Made by a program: the position numbers and the translations under genes | In this document: positions 32,464 to 42,866 of the stretch, piece by piece | How positions within the stretch are numbered: the stretch's first letter is position 1 | Layout of the letters: the number at the start of each line of letters is the position of its first letter | DNA from: Peptostreptococcaceae bacterium VA2 | GTDB taxonomy: Bacteria > Bacillota > Clostridia > Peptostreptococcales > Peptostreptococcaceae | NCBI GenBank assembly: GCA_000686145.1 | Contig: JMMB01000007.1 | Span: forward strand, 1,736,001-1,800,000 | Direction of reading: 5' to 3' | DNA: 64,000 bases | The notes under the pieces: model-generated | Databases searched by the model: none | Told to the model about the DNA's origin: nothing | What the model saw: the letters and a program-made list of their open reading frames with translations, nothing else

Positions 32464-35058
32464 ATGAATATAGAAAAAATGACAGTGAGAGTACAAAAAA
32501 GTTTAAATGATGCTTATAGTATAGCTGTAAAAAATCATAACCAACAAGTTGATATAATTCATCTTTTTAGTAGCTTAGTAAACCAAGTAGATGGACTTAT
32601 TCCAAATATATTAGAAAAAATGAATGTGTCTGTAGACTCATTAAAAAATAGTATAAATTTACAACTTAATAAATTACCTCAAATACATGGAGAAGGAATA
32701 AATTCACAAGGCGTTGTAGCTACAAGAAAAATAAATGAAGTATTAATCAAAGCTGAAAGTATTTCTAAGGAATTTAAAGATTCCTATATCAGTGTAGAGC
32801 ATGTAATGATAGCTATCATAGATACAGAAAGCAATACTTCTTTAGGAAAAGTGTTAAAGCAATATAATATAAATAAAAGTGAATTTTTAAGTATATTGTC
32901 ACAAGTAAGAGGAAATCAAAGAGTAGAGACTCAAGATCCAGAAGGAACTTATGAAGCTTTAGCTCGCTATGGTACAAACTTAGTAGAGTTAGCTAAAAAA
33001 CATAAGTTAGATCCAGTTATAGGACGAGATGAAGAAATAAGAAGAGTAATAAGAATTTTATCAAGAAGGACTAAAAATAATCCAGTATTAATAGGAGAAC
33101 CAGGTGTTGGTAAAACTGCAATAGTTGAAGGATTAGCAGAACGAATTGTAAGAGGAGATGTTCCAGAAGGAATTAAAGATAAGATTGTATTTTCACTAGA
33201 TATGGGTTCTTTAATTGCAGGTGCAAAGTACAGAGGAGAATTTGAAGAAAGACTAAAAGCAGTACTTAAAGAAGTACAAGGTTCGGCTGGAAAGATAATA
33301 TTATTTATAGATGAAATACACACTATAGTTGGTGCTGGTAAAACTGACGGAGCAATGGATGCCGGTAACTTAATAAAACCAATGCTTGCTCGTGGAGAGT
33401 TAAATTGTATTGGTGCAACTACATTTGACGAGTATAGACAATATATAGAAAAAGATAAAGCATTAGAGAGACGTTTTCAACCGGTCATTGCTGATGAACC
33501 AAGTGTAAGTGATACAGTATCTATACTAAGAGGTCTTAAAGAAAGATTTGAAATACATCATGGAATAAGAATTCATGATAGTGCTATAGTAGCCGCAGCT
33601 AAATTATCAGATAGATATATACAAGATAGGTTCTTACCTGATAAAGCAATAGATTTAATAGATGAAGCAGGAGCGATGATTAGAAGTGAGATAGATTCAT
33701 TACCTACTGAACTAGATATGGTAAGAAGAAAATTATTCACACTAGAAACTGAAAGAGAAGCACTTCTTAAAGAAAATGATGAAAAAAGTAAATTAAGACT
33801 AGAGAAATTAATAAAAGAAATTTCAGAGCTTAAATCTAAAAATGATGAAATGAGCGCTAAATATGAAAAAGAAAAAAATCAAATACTTCATATTAAGAAC
33901 TTAAAAGCACAATTAGATGAAGCAAAAGGAAATGTAGAAAAATACGAAAGAGAATATGACTTTAATAAAGCATCTGAAGTTAAGTATGGATTTATTCCAA
34001 AACTTGAAGAACAAATACAAGAACATGAAATTAAAATAGCAAAAAATTATGATAATGCATTACTAAAAGAAGAAGTTACTGAAGATGAAATATCACAAAT
34101 TGTTGCTAAGTGGACCAAAATTCCTGTAACTAAGTTAGTTGAAGGCGAAAGAGAAAAGTTATTAAAACTAGAGGATGAGCTTCACAAAAGAGTAATAGGT
34201 CAAGATGAAGCAGTAACAGCTGTATCTAATGCAGTAATTCGTGCTCGTGCAGGACTTAAAGATGAAAATAAGCCAATAGGTTCATTTATATTCCTTGGAC
34301 CTACAGGGGTTGGTAAGACAGAACTCGCTAAAACTCTAGCACGTAATTTATTTAATAGTGAAGATAATATAATAAGAATAGATATGAGTGAGTATATGGA
34401 AAAACACTCTGTATCTAGACTTATAGGACCCCCTCCTGGATATGTAGGTTATGAAGAGGGCGGACAATTAACAGAGGCTGTAAGAAGAAACCCATATTCG
34501 GTAATATTATTTGATGAAATAGAAAAAGCGCATAAAGATGTATTTAACTTATTCTTACAAATATTAGATGATGGAAGGCTTACTGATAATAAGGGTAAAG
34601 TGGTAGATTTTAAAAATACACTTATAATAATGACATCAAATATTGGTAGTGATTATCTCTTAGAAGCTGGTTTAAATGTAGATGATTCTACTAAAGATCT
34701 TGTTATGAATGAAATGAAGTATAAATTTAAGCCAGAATTTTTAAATAGAGTTGATGATATTATAATGTTTAAAACATTAGATAAAGAAGGAATAAAAAAA
34801 ATTATCGATATATTTATGTCTTCTTTAAGAAATAGATTAAAAGAAAAAGATATAAGTATAGAGGTAAATGAGAATGCTAAGGATTTACTTGTAAAAGAAG
34901 GTTATGATCCAGTATATGGAGCTAGACCATTAAAGAGATATATAAGTAATACATTAGAAACTATAATAGCTAAGAAAATGATAGCTGGAGACATTTATAA
35001 TGGATGCAATGTAGTAATTGATGCAGATGATGAAAGTATAAATGTATATGTAAAATAA
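32464..35058 (+). CDS. clpB: ClpB disaggregase
   Basis: An 864-residue Hsp100 chaperone, full length. N-terminal Clp repeats occupy about 1-150, the first AAA module has GEPGVGKTA near residue 212 and the second GPTGVGKTE near 612. Between them is the coiled-coil M domain (about 400-530) that docks DnaK, which separates ClpB from Clp[24 protein letters not shown] is the second-module pore loop region. It rescues aggregated proteins with DnaK. GGAGG precedes the ATG, and the CIRCE operator upstream puts it in the HrcA regulon. Confidence 0.97.
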   Translation: MNIEKMTVRVQKSLNDAYSIAVKNHNQQVDIIHLFSSLVNQVDGLIPNILEKMNVSVDSLKNSINLQLNKLPQIHGEGINSQGVVATRKINEVLIKAESISKEFKDSYISVEHVMIAIIDTESNTSLGKVLKQYNINKSEFLSILSQVRGNQRVETQDPEGTYEALARYGTNLVELAKKHKLDPVIGRDEEIRRVIRILSRRTKNNPVLIGEPGVGKTAIVEGLAERIVRGDVPEGIKDKIVFSLDMGSLIAGAKYRGEFEERLKAVLKEVQGSAGKIILFIDEIHTIVGAGKTDGAMDAGNLIKPMLARGELNCIGATTFDEYRQYIEKDKALERRFQPVIADEPSVSDTVSILRGLKERFEIHHGIRIHDSAIVAAAKLSDRYIQDRFLPDKAIDLIDEAGAMIRSEIDSLPTELDMVRRKLFTLETEREALLKENDEKSKLRLEKLIKEISELKSKNDEMSAKYEKEKNQILHIKNLKAQLDEAKGNVEKYEREYDFNKASEVKYGFIPKLEEQIQEHEIKIAKNYDNALLKEEVTEDEISQIVAKWTKIPVTKLVEGEREKLLKLEDELHKRVIGQDEAVTAVSNAVIRARAGLKDENKPIGSFIFLGPTGVGKTELAKTLARNLFNSEDNIIRIDMSEYMEKHSVSRLIGPPPGYVGYEEGGQLTEAVRRNPYSVILFDEIEKAHKDVFNLFLQILDDGRLTDNKGKVVDFKNTLIIMTSNIGSDYLLEAGLNVDDSTKDLVMNEMKYKFKPEFLNRVDDIIMFKTLDKEGIKKIIDIFMSSLRNRLKEKDISIEVNENAKDLLVKEGYDPVYGARPLKRYISNTLETIIAKKMIAGDIYNGCNVVIDADDESINVYVK

Positions 35059-35069
35059 TATAGTAGATT

Positions 35070-35127
35070 ATCCCCCTATCACATTAGGTAATTGTAAAAA
35101 TGTCTATATGTTATAGGGGGGATTTTA
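35070..35127 (+). terminator. Terminator after clpB
   Basis: TCCCCCTAT (35071-35079) pairs with ATAGGGGGG (35113-35121), followed by ATTTTATAT. The G-run also resembles a ribosome site for the ATG at 35133, but its role in this stem makes that start doubtful. Confidence 0.75.
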
Positions 35128-35198
35128 TATAAATGTATAAAGGTCCTTTTTATTGTTTAAGATTTAAACATATATTAAAAATAAAAGGAGGGCTTTAC

Positions 35199-36191
35199 TT
35201 GCCTAAATATACTCAACAACAATTAACTCAAAATATTATAAATATGCTTAAAGAAAAACTACAAAAAGATTATTCTCCAGGAAGCACAAAACGAGATGCA
35301 CATCCTAAAAGTTTAGGATTATTAAAAGCATATTTTATAGTAGAAAAAAACTTACCATCGAAATATAAAGTAGGTATATTTAAAGAAGAAAAAACTTATT
35401 CAACATTTATTCGTATATCAAATTCTAGCCCTAAAATAAACAGCGATAAAATGAAAGATTTTAGAGGTTTTTCTTTGAAATTATTAGATGTACATGGTCC
35501 AAGATGCAGTAAAGATGAAAAAACAACACAAGATTTCTTATTTATAAACAATGAAACAATGCCAATTGGGACTCTGAAGCTTTTTCATGATGCTATTTAT
35601 TATACAACTAAATCTAATCCATTTATATTCGGAGTTAAGCTTCTTTTTAGTGGTAAGATAGGAATACTAAAAGACATAAGACAAAACCAAAAACACGATA
35701 GTAGTCCTCTTGATATAAGATATTTTAGTACTACTCCATATATGTTTGGAGAGAAAAAGGTTAAATATAGCTTAGTACCAAGATCTATATACAAAAGTAA
35801 ACTACCAAAAGATATGAGTTCGACATATTTAACTAATAATATGAAGATACACCTAGATAGCCATGAAGCTATCTTTGATTTTATGGTACAATTTCAAACT
35901 AAAGGAATGCCAATAAATGATGCTTCTGTTAAATGGAGTGAAAGTAAGTCTCCATTTATAAAATTAGCTACTTTAAAAATACCTATTCAAGAATTCACAA
36001 CTAAAGAAAGAGAAGAACTAGGTGAAGTACTTTCTTTCTCTCCTGCTCACTCTTTAGTTAGTCATAGACCTATTGGAGATATAAATATAGCAAGAATTAA
36101 AATATATGAAGAAATGTCTAGGTTTAGGCATGATAGAAATAAAGAAGAGCTTTTTGAACCTAATAAAAAAAATTTTAGAAATATAAACTAA
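35199..36191 (+). CDS. Catalase-family haem protein
   Basis: A 330-residue small catalase-fold protein (SrpA-like). Recognisable are RDAHPKSLGLLKAYF (His near the haem), FIRISNSSPK, DFRGFSLKLLD and the haem-ligand region IYEEMSRFRHD with a Tyr. It lacks the C-terminal extension of classical catalases. TTG 35199 is preferred as start because AAGGAGGG is ideally spaced; an ATG at 35133 would add 22 residues. In an anaerobe it may remove peroxides or act on organic hydroperoxides. It stands alone next to clpB, consistent with stress defence. Confidence 0.8.
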   Translation: MPKYTQQQLTQNIINMLKEKLQKDYSPGSTKRDAHPKSLGLLKAYFIVEKNLPSKYKVGIFKEEKTYSTFIRISNSSPKINSDKMKDFRGFSLKLLDVHGPRCSKDEKTTQDFLFINNETMPIGTLKLFHDAIYYTTKSNPFIFGVKLLFSGKIGILKDIRQNQKHDSSPLDIRYFSTTPYMFGEKKVKYSLVPRSIYKSKLPKDMSSTYLTNNMKIHLDSHEAIFDFMVQFQTKGMPINDASVKWSESKSPFIKLATLKIPIQEFTTKEREELGEVLSFSPAHSLVSHRPIGDINIARIKIYEEMSRFRHDRNKEELFEPNKKNFRNIN

Positions 36192-36357
36192 TAATACAAA
36201 TAGATAAGTTTTAAAACTATCTCCTAAAATGTAACATATTTGTAACTTATTTGTAACTTATTATTTACAAAGGTGATTATATGTAGTACTATTAAAATAG
36301 GAATTAATTGTCGAAAAAGCAATTTTTTTGAATTAATAATTGAAATGGAGGTAGTGT

Positions 36358-37698
36358 ATGATTAAAAAAAGTATAGTAGTGTCAGTTGGAGTAAGTACTA
36401 TGGCACTTGCAATGGGATGCATAGATTCATATGCAGCAGAAAAAGGAATAGTTAATACTGATGTACTGAATGTAAGAAGTGGCGCAAGCACAAATCATTC
36501 TGTAATAGGTAAATTACATAAAGGTAATACAGTTGAAATAATAGAAACTTCAGGTGGATGGTATAAAGTAAAGCTATCAAATGGACAAACAGGATGGGCT
36601 AGTGGAAATTATATAAGCAAATCCAGCAACCCCGATTCTGGTGGACAAACTGGATATGGATTTATAACAACTAGCACTCTAAACGTAAGAAGTGGAGCAA
36701 GTACAAGCCATTCTGTAGTAGCAAAAGTTTATAAAAACGATAAAGTAGAATTACTATCAAGTTCAAATGGATGGTATAAAATAAAATTATCAAATGGACA
36801 AATAGGATGGGCTAGTGGTGATTATATAAGCAAATCCAGCAACCCCGATTCTGGTGGACAAACTGGATATGGATTTATAACAACTAGCACTCTAAACGTA
36901 AGAAGTGGAGCAAGTACAAGCCATTCTGTAGTAGCAAAAGTTTATAAAAACGATAAAGTAGAATTACTATCAAGTTCAAATGGATGGTATAAAATAAAAT
37001 TATCAAATGGACAAATAGGATGGGCTAGTGGTGATTATATAAGCAAATCTAGCAACCCAGATTCTGGTGGACAAACTGAATCTGGATATGGATTTATAAC
37101 GACTAGCAGTCTAAACGTAAGAAGTGGAGCAAGTACAAGCCATTCTGTAGTAGCAAAAGTTTATAAAAACGATAAAGTAGAATTACTATCAAGTTCAAAT
37201 GGATGGTATAAAATAAAATTATCAAATGGACAAATAGGATGGGCTAGTGGTGATTATATAAGTAAAACTAGCAATCCTGATTCTGGTTCAGACGGTTCAG
37301 GATCTGTTGAAAAACCATCAACTGATGATGCGCAAGCTGCTGTTAATTTAGCAAAACAACAAATAGGAAAACCATATGTTTGGGGTGCAGAAGGTCCAAA
37401 TTCATTTGATTGCTCAGGCTTAATGTATTATGCTTATAAAAATGGAGCAGGAGTTACATTACCAAGAACATCAAGAGATCAATCAAAAGTTGGAACAACG
37501 GTAAGTAAATCTAATTTACAACCTGGAGATTTAATCTTCTCGAGTACTGACGGAAGTGGAAATGTTAGTCATGTAGCTATATATGTAGGAAACAATGAGA
37601 TGATACATGCTCCTAAACCAGGAGAAAATGTTCAAAAGATAAGTATAAATTCTTCTTATTGGAATAATGCATATTTATGGTCTAAAAGAATAGTATAA
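36358..37698 (+). CDS. SH3-repeat NlpC/P60 cell-wall hydrolase
   Basis: A 446-residue exported endopeptidase. A signal peptide ends near residue 28 (DSYAAEKG). Four bacterial SH3 domains follow (about 30-320), each with LNVRSGAS and GWYKVKLSNGQTGWASG, joined by Ser/Asn/Gly linkers. The C-terminal NlpC/P60 domain has catalytic FDCSGLMYYAY, the His in GNVSHVAIYVG and a second His in MIHAP. It should cut between D-Glu and the diamino acid in wall peptides. SH3 domains 2 and 3 are nearly identical in DNA. GGAGG precedes the ATG. Confidence 0.95.
   Translation: MIKKSIVVSVGVSTMALAMGCIDSYAAEKGIVNTDVLNVRSGASTNHSVIGKLHKGNTVEIIETSGGWYKVKLSNGQTGWASGNYISKSSNPDSGGQTGYGFITTSTLNVRSGASTSHSVVAKVYKNDKVELLSSSNGWYKIKLSNGQIGWASGDYISKSSNPDSGGQTGYGFITTSTLNVRSGASTSHSVVAKVYKNDKVELLSSSNGWYKIKLSNGQIGWASGDYISKSSNPDSGGQTESGYGFITTSSLNVRSGASTSHSVVAKVYKNDKVELLSSSNGWYKIKLSNGQIGWASGDYISKTSNPDSGSDGSGSVEKPSTDDAQAAVNLAKQQIGKPYVWGAEGPNSFDCSGLMYYAYKNGAGVTLPRTSRDQSKVGTTVSKSNLQPGDLIFSSTDGSGNVSHVAIYVGNNEMIHAPKPGENVQKISINSSYWNNAYLWSKRIV
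36652..37300 (+). repeat. Near-identical tandem SH3 repeats
   Basis: Repeat units begin at 36652, 36865 and 37084 (spacing 213 and 219 bp). The first two units look identical base for base over almost their whole length; the third differs by a six-base addition (Glu-Ser) and a few substitutions. The first SH3 domain (36440-36650) is clearly more diverged. Recent unequal crossing-over or slippage is the likely cause. Confidence 0.9.
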
Positions 37699-37703
37699 AA
37701 ATA

Positions 37704-37741
37704 AAAAAAGCAAAGTGAAAATTATTTCACTTTGCTTTTTT
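37704..37741. terminator. Bidirectional terminator
   Basis: Arms 37704-37720 and 37725-37741 are exact reverse complements with A- and T-runs, between the convergent NlpC/P60 and CDF genes. Confidence 0.9.
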
Positions 37742-38910
37742 TAAATATAGTCTTTATCTACAGTTATTATACAATTATAATGAGGATGAGTTTTTCTTAT
37801 ACACTCAGCCATATAACTTTTAAGTTCTTCATCTGGTATGGTATTTTCATAAAAAGCTACAATATCAAAAACTAAATTCTTTTTCTCTCCAGTTCCTATT
37901 ATTCTAAAATCATGCATAGATTTAAGGCTAGGGTGACTTTCAATTATTTTTTGAACTTCTTCACGTGCAGTGCTAATCTCTTCAGTTTCAACACATATAG
38001 GATCCATATGAATAACTAAGTGTACCTTTAACTCATCAGATATTTCTCTTTCAGCTTCATCTATGACATCGTGTATAGTCATAATATCAATATTAGAAGG
38101 TATTTCAGCATGTATAGAAGCTATGCATCTCCCAACACCATAATTATGAACTATTAAATCATGGACTCCATTTATATGATCATAAGATAAAACACGTTCG
38201 CTAATACTATGAACAAGTTGTGGTGAAGGTGCTTCTCCAAGTAGTGGACTAATGGTTTCTTTTACTAATGAATAACCAGCATAAAGTATTGCTAGAGAAA
38301 CTACAACACCTATGTAACCATCTATAGGTAAATCTGTAAACTTAGATGCAAAAAATGAAACTACAACACAACTTGAAGTAAAAACATCACCTAAAGCATC
38401 TACTGCTGCAGCTTTTAGTGCAGATGAGTCTATCTTATTACCTACAACCTTATTAAATGTACTTAACCAAAATTTCACTAATATAGATATAAGTAAAAGT
38501 ACAAAAGGAATTACTTGGAATTTAATTGGAACTGGATCTAAAATTCGTTCTACAGATGATTTTATAAATTGAATTCCAACAAGCATAACCATAAAAGCAA
38601 CTATTAAAGCTGAGATATATTCAAGCCTTCCGTGCCCAAAAGGATGTTCCTTATCAGGAGGGATACTAGCAAGCTTAAATCCGATTATTGTAATTATAGA
38701 TGAAGCCATATCAGAAAGGTTATTAAAAGCATCGGCAGTTACTGCTATACTAGCTGTTAATAACCCCACTGATATTTTAACTATAAATAATAATAAATTA
38801 GATATTATGCCTACGATTCCAGCTAAATAGCCATATTTATTTCTAACTTCTTCGTTTTGTGTATTTTCACTGTCTTTAACAAATGTCCTAATTAAAAAAT
38901 TTGTAAACAT
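37741..38910 (-). CDS. Cation diffusion facilitator transporter
   Basis: A 389-residue CDF exporter. Six spans fill about 25-230. Metal-site motifs are DAFNNLSDMASS in span 2, HPFGHGRLEY in the following loop and AAAVDALGDVFTS in span 5. After the membrane part come two cytoplasmic ferredoxin-like stretches (LVHSISERVLSY... and EEVQKIIESHPSLK...), making it longer than the common 300-residue form. The start at 38910 is preferred to 38952 because GAAAGGAG precedes it. It probably exports Zn, Mn or Fe. The 313-bp gap to 39223 is AT-rich; it holds no gene but has a TATAAT at 39167-39172 for the next gene. Confidence 0.93.
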   Translation of the reverse strand: MFTNFLIRTFVKDSENTQNEEVRNKYGYLAGIVGIISNLLLFIVKISVGLLTASIAVTADAFNNLSDMASSIITIIGFKLASIPPDKEHPFGHGRLEYISALIVAFMVMLVGIQFIKSSVERILDPVPIKFQVIPFVLLLISILVKFWLSTFNKVVGNKIDSSALKAAAVDALGDVFTSSCVVVSFFASKFTDLPIDGYIGVVVSLAILYAGYSLVKETISPLLGEAPSPQLVHSISERVLSYDHINGVHDLIVHNYGVGRCIASIHAEIPSNIDIMTIHDVIDEAEREISDELKVHLVIHMDPICVETEEISTAREEVQKIIESHPSLKSMHDFRIIGTGEKKNLVFDIVAFYENTIPDEELKSYMAECIRKTHPHYNCIITVDKDYI

Positions 38911-39223
38911 ATAAAAAATACTCCTTTCTAAAAAAATTACTAAGAATGACATACAAAAGTATATTATTAAAGTTTTAGATAATAACTATTATACATAATA
39001 TAGTAAAATTTTTGTATACAATTTCCAATATATATTAAAAAGCTATTTATATATTATTATTTATTATTTTAAAAAAAGTACTCTATTAAATATATAACAT
39101 TAGCGTTTAGTTTACCTTTAGATATTTGCACGTTGTTTTTAACTTTTTTAAAATATGTATTTATGGTATAATAAAATTTTGATGAAAGCTTAAAATAAAT
39201 ACAATATTAGGAGGGCATTTAAA

Positions 39224-39865
39224 GTGGCAAATACATTTTATATAGTAAGACATGGACAAACTAATTGGAATATATTAGGCAAAACTCAAGGGCATGGAAA
39301 CTCTGACCTTACAGAAAGTGGAGAATCACAAGCTAGAGAATTAGCAGATTCTATGATTAATTATCCAATAGACCGTATATATAGTAGTGATTTAGGAAGA
39401 GCTGTACAAACTGCACAAATAATAGGAGAAAAAATCAATATAGAAGTTAAAAAAACTAAAAATTTAAGAGAAATGGGATTCGGTGTTTGGGAGGGTCTTT
39501 TGATAGATGAAATAAAAAAATGCCATCCTAAAACTTATGATATTTGGAGAAATGAGCCACATTTAGTAAATATAGAACAAGGCGAAAATCTTCATATAAT
39601 AAAGGAAAGAATAGATAAATTTATAAAAGAAATAAATGAAAAATACGATAATAAACATATATTACTTGTAAGCCATTCTGTTACAGTAAGAGTTATGTTA
39701 TTATCATTCTTAAACTCAGGAATGGAAAATATATACAGAATAAAGCAAGATAACACTGCTTTAAATATAGTAGAGTATAGAGACTATGGACCAATAATAA
39801 TAAAAATGAATGATACTACTCATTTAAAAAACAATGAAAAAATAAATAATTCAGCACTAGAATAA
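39224..39865 (+). CDS. Histidine phosphatase family protein
   Basis: A 213-residue protein with the phosphoglycerate-mutase-like motif RHGQTNWN near residue 9 (the His takes the phosphate), IYSSDLGRAVQTAQII near 55, the acid EMGFGVWEG and the second His in LLVSHSVTVR. These features define the branch that includes GpmB/CobC-type phosphatases. The GTG at 39224 follows AGGAGG. It lies 11 bases before the flavoprotein gene and probably starts the operon leading to ispH. True substrate is not determined by the sequence. Confidence 0.9.
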   Translation: MANTFYIVRHGQTNWNILGKTQGHGNSDLTESGESQARELADSMINYPIDRIYSSDLGRAVQTAQIIGEKINIEVKKTKNLREMGFGVWEGLLIDEIKKCHPKTYDIWRNEPHLVNIEQGENLHIIKERIDKFIKEINEKYDNKHILLVSHSVTVRVMLLSFLNSGMENIYRIKQDNTALNIVEYRDYGPIIIKMNDTTHLKNNEKINNSALE

Positions 39866-39876
39866 GGAGCAATTAT

Positions 39877-41088
39877 ATGTCTAAAGTAATAGTAGTTGGA
39901 GGAGGATCGTCTGGAATGATGGCGGCTCTTACAGCTTCAAAGAATAATCATGAAGTTATATTAATAGAGCGTAATGAAGAATTAGGAAAAAAGCTTAAAG
40001 TAACTGGTGGTGGAAGATGTAATATAACTAATAGTAGAGAAATAGAAGATTTCTTTGAAAAAGTAGTAACTAATAGAAAATTTTTATATAGCAGTTTTTA
40101 TACTTTTACAAACACAGACTTATTATCATATTTTGAGTCTAATAATTTAGGGTATAAAATTGAAAAAGATAACGATTATAAAGTATATACTAAATCGGAT
40201 AAATCAGAAGAGGTAATAAATACACTTAAAAATGATTTAATAAAAAATAAAGTTAAAATACTATATAATAAAAAAGTTGTAAATCTCATAATAGAAAATG
40301 AAGCGATTAATGGAGTAAAAATTGAAGATGGTGAAAAGATATTAGGAGATAAAGTTGTAATATCTACAGGTGGTAAAAGCTATCCACACACCGGTTCTGA
40401 TGGAATGATGTATGATATATTAAAAAATCATCATACATTAAATAAAATATATCCAGCACTTACTCCACTTACAGTAAAAGAAGCATGGATTAAAAATTTG
40501 CAAGGCATATCTATGCAAAATGTAGAAATATATTGTAAAATTAAAAAGAAAAAGATATCAAAAACAGGTGATATGTTATTTGCACACTTTGGATTAACAG
40601 GACCATGTGTTTTAAAGTTATCATCACATATAACTAAATATATATCTGAAAATGAGTTAGAGTTAAATATAGACTTTTTACCAAGTAAGACTAATGAGGA
40701 AATTTCTAATATAATAAGAGAAAACCCTAATAAAAATGTAATAAATAATTTAAAAGGGTTATTACCACAAAACTTTTTAAAAGAGATATTCAACTTATTA
40801 TCTTTAACTGATAAAAAAGCTAATGAGTTATCAAAAGCTGATGAGCTTAAAATAGTAGAATATATAAAATGTATGAAATTAACATGTAATGGAACTAAAG
40901 GTATAAAAACCTCTCAAGTTACATGTGGTGGTATCTCGGTCAAAGAAATAGATTCGTCAACTATGGAATCTAAAATAATAAAAAATCTATTCTTTACAGG
41001 GGAAGTAATAGATATAGATGCAGAAACTGGTGGATATAATCTGCAAATAGCTTTCTCAACGGGGTATCTTGCTGGAATAAGCGTGTAG
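39877..41088 (+). CDS. HI0933/YhiN-family flavoprotein
   Basis: A 403-residue FAD-dependent oxidoreductase. The N-terminal dinucleotide fold is VVGGGSSGMMAALTASKNNHEVILIE, followed by GKKLKVTGGGRCNITN, the family signature. C-terminal GGISVKEID and FTGEVIDIDAETGGYNLQIAFSTG complete the FAD site. This family includes BaiN (bile acid reductase) and YhiN; the substrate here is unknown. In many Clostridia this gene precedes aroH or cmk, as it does here, within one transcription unit. Confidence 0.93.
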   Translation: MSKVIVVGGGSSGMMAALTASKNNHEVILIERNEELGKKLKVTGGGRCNITNSREIEDFFEKVVTNRKFLYSSFYTFTNTDLLSYFESNNLGYKIEKDNDYKVYTKSDKSEEVINTLKNDLIKNKVKILYNKKVVNLIIENEAINGVKIEDGEKILGDKVVISTGGKSYPHTGSDGMMYDILKNHHTLNKIYPALTPLTVKEAWIKNLQGISMQNVEIYCKIKKKKISKTGDMLFAHFGLTGPCVLKLSSHITKYISENELELNIDFLPSKTNEEISNIIRENPNKNVINNLKGLLPQNFLKEIFNLLSLTDKKANELSKADELKIVEYIKCMKLTCNGTKGIKTSQVTCGGISVKEIDSSTMESKIIKNLFFTGEVIDIDAETGGYNLQIAFSTGYLAGISV

Positions 41089-41098
41089 GTGATTAAAT

Positions 41099-41464
41099 AT
41101 GAAAGTATTAGCAATAAGAGGTGCTACGACGGTAGAATCTAATAATAAAGATGAAATATTAAATGAAAGTACAAAACTAGTACAAGCTATAATAATAGAA
41201 AATTCATTAGATATAGACGATATAATAAGTATGTGTTTTACAATGACAAGTGACTTAGATAAAGTATATCCTTCTGTAGGTATTAGGACGATATTAAATA
41301 TAACAGATATTCCAATGCTTAATTTTGAAGAAAAATATATACAAGGAAGTTTAAGTATGTGTATAAGAGTAATGATCTATATAAATACTGATAAATCTAA
41401 ATCAAGCATAAAACATATTTACTTAAATAATTCTAAGGATTTGAGAAAAGATTTAATAAAATAA
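41099..41464 (+). CDS. aroH: Chorismate mutase, AroH type
   Basis: A 121-residue monofunctional chorismate mutase. It begins MKVLAIRGATTVESNNKDEILNES, the AroH hallmark with the active-site Arg near residue 7, and has MCFTMTSDLDKVYPSVGIR in the middle with further active-site residues. It converts chorismate to prephenate for Phe and Tyr. It follows the flavoprotein by 10 bases and precedes cmk, an arrangement common in Clostridia. Confidence 0.93.
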   Translation: MKVLAIRGATTVESNNKDEILNESTKLVQAIIIENSLDIDDIISMCFTMTSDLDKVYPSVGIRTILNITDIPMLNFEEKYIQGSLSMCIRVMIYINTDKSKSSIKHIYLNNSKDLRKDLIK

Positions 41465-41504
41465 AAGATGAAGTTTATATAATATAAAACCAGGAGAAAT
41501 TATT

Positions 41505-42155
41505 ATGAATAATTTAGTAATAGCAGTAGATGGACCAGCAGGTGCTGGTAAAAGTACAATAGCCAAAATAGTAGCTGAAAAATTAAATATAAATTATATA
41601 GACACTGGCGCAATGTATAGAGCTATAACTTACAAGTGTCTTGAAAATAAAGTTGATATAAATAATGAAGAAGAAGTAAAAAATATAGCTAAAAATACAA
41701 ATATAGACTTTAAAGACAATAATATATATTTAGATGGAAAAATAATAAACGAAGAAATAAGGACTATGGAAGTTAGTAATAATGTATCTAATGTTGCTAA
41801 AATAAAAGAAGTAAGATATTTAATGGTAGACGTTCAAAGAGAGATAGGAAAAAGAAACTCTGTTATATTAGATGGAAGAGATATTGGATCTTATGTATTC
41901 CCAAATGCCCATTATAAATTTTTCTTAATCGCAACACCTCGCGAAAGAGGAAGCAGACGTCATAGGGAATTAATAGAAAAAGGATATGAAGTTAAGCTTG
42001 ACGAAATAATAAATGATATAATAAAAAGAGATGAGATTGACTCAAACAGAGAATTTGCACCACTTGTTAAAGCTACTGATGCTATTGAGATAGATACTAC
42101 AGGAAAGAGCATAAATGAAGTTGTAGAATTAGTAGTATCTAAAATAAACATATAA
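41505..42155 (+). CDS. cmk: Cytidylate kinase
   Basis: A 216-residue (d)CMP kinase. The P-loop GPAGAGKST lies near residues 10-18, then IDTGAMYRAITYK, LDGRDIGSYVFPNA and RDEIDSNREFAPL, all specific for Cmk. It phosphorylates CMP and dCMP for nucleotide and lipid synthesis. CCAGGAG is just upstream. It is followed by plsC and ispH, the frequent cmk-plsC-ispH linkage. An rpsA-like domain, present after ispH in some Clostridia, is missing here. Confidence 0.96.
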   Translation: MNNLVIAVDGPAGAGKSTIAKIVAEKLNINYIDTGAMYRAITYKCLENKVDINNEEEVKNIAKNTNIDFKDNNIYLDGKIINEEIRTMEVSNNVSNVAKIKEVRYLMVDVQREIGKRNSVILDGRDIGSYVFPNAHYKFFLIATPRERGSRRHRELIEKGYEVKLDEIINDIIKRDEIDSNREFAPLVKATDAIEIDTTGKSINEVVELVVSKINI

Positions 42156-42163
42156 AACTTATT

Positions 42164-42203
42164 ATAAGTAGGTAAAGCTTAATATGATGCTTTACTTACT
42201 TAT
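42164..42203 (+). other. 15-bp hairpin between cmk and plsC
   Basis: Arms 42164-42178 and 42189-42203 pair with one G-U. No T-run follows, so it is more likely an RNA processing or stabilising hairpin than a terminator within this operon. Confidence 0.6.
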
Positions 42204-42226
42204 AGTGGTAATGAAGGGAGATAATT

Positions 42227-42823
42227 GTGAATTTTTATAAATTTGTAATAAAAGCATTCAAATGTTTTTCTAGTATATTTTTCAAATACAAAGTAATTGG
42301 TAGGGACAACATTCCAGATGTGGGTAATATAATAATTGCAGCAAATCATAAATCAAATCTTGACCCTATATTCTTAGCTGCAGCTATAGAAAACAGAGAG
42401 GTTGCAGCAATTGCAAAAAAAGAAATTTTTAAAATAAAACCACTTGGGTTCATATTAAAAAAATTAAATGTTATACCTATAAATAGAGAAAAGCCAGATG
42501 TATCAACTATAAAAAACATTTTAAGAGCTATAAAAGAAGGATATGTCTTAGGTATATTCCCAGAAGGAACAAGAATTAAAGAACCTGGGTTCGGCCAAGC
42601 TAAAGGGGGACTTTCTGTATTTGCTATAAAAGGAAAGGCCTTAGTTATTCCGGTATCTATAATTTCTAATTATAAATTATTTAATAGAGTTACTGTCTAT
42701 ATAGATAAACCAATATCTTTTGAGGAATATTATAAGCAAAAACTTACTAGTGAAGAAAATGAAAAATTAGCTCAAAATGTACTAGAAGTTATAAAAGAAA
42801 ATTATTATATAAATTCAAAGTGA
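42227..42823 (+). CDS. plsC: 1-acylglycerol-3-phosphate acyltransferase
   Basis: A 198-residue membrane-associated enzyme. The acyltransferase motifs are ANHKSNLDP (the catalytic His/Asp box, H-x4-D), IPINREKPDV and FPEGTRIKEPG, followed by IPVSII. It makes phosphatidic acid from lysophosphatidic acid. A short hydrophobic N-terminus anchors it. Start is GTG 42227 after GGGAGATAA. Its place between cmk and ispH is typical. Confidence 0.93.
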   Translation: MNFYKFVIKAFKCFSSIFFKYKVIGRDNIPDVGNIIIAANHKSNLDPIFLAAAIENREVAAIAKKEIFKIKPLGFILKKLNVIPINREKPDVSTIKNILRAIKEGYVLGIFPEGTRIKEPGFGQAKGGLSVFAIKGKALVIPVSIISNYKLFNRVTVYIDKPISFEEYYKQKLTSEENEKLAQNVLEVIKENYYINSK

Positions 42824-42866
42824 TTTTTAATAAATATAATAATATTTTAATATAGGGAGAAATAAT

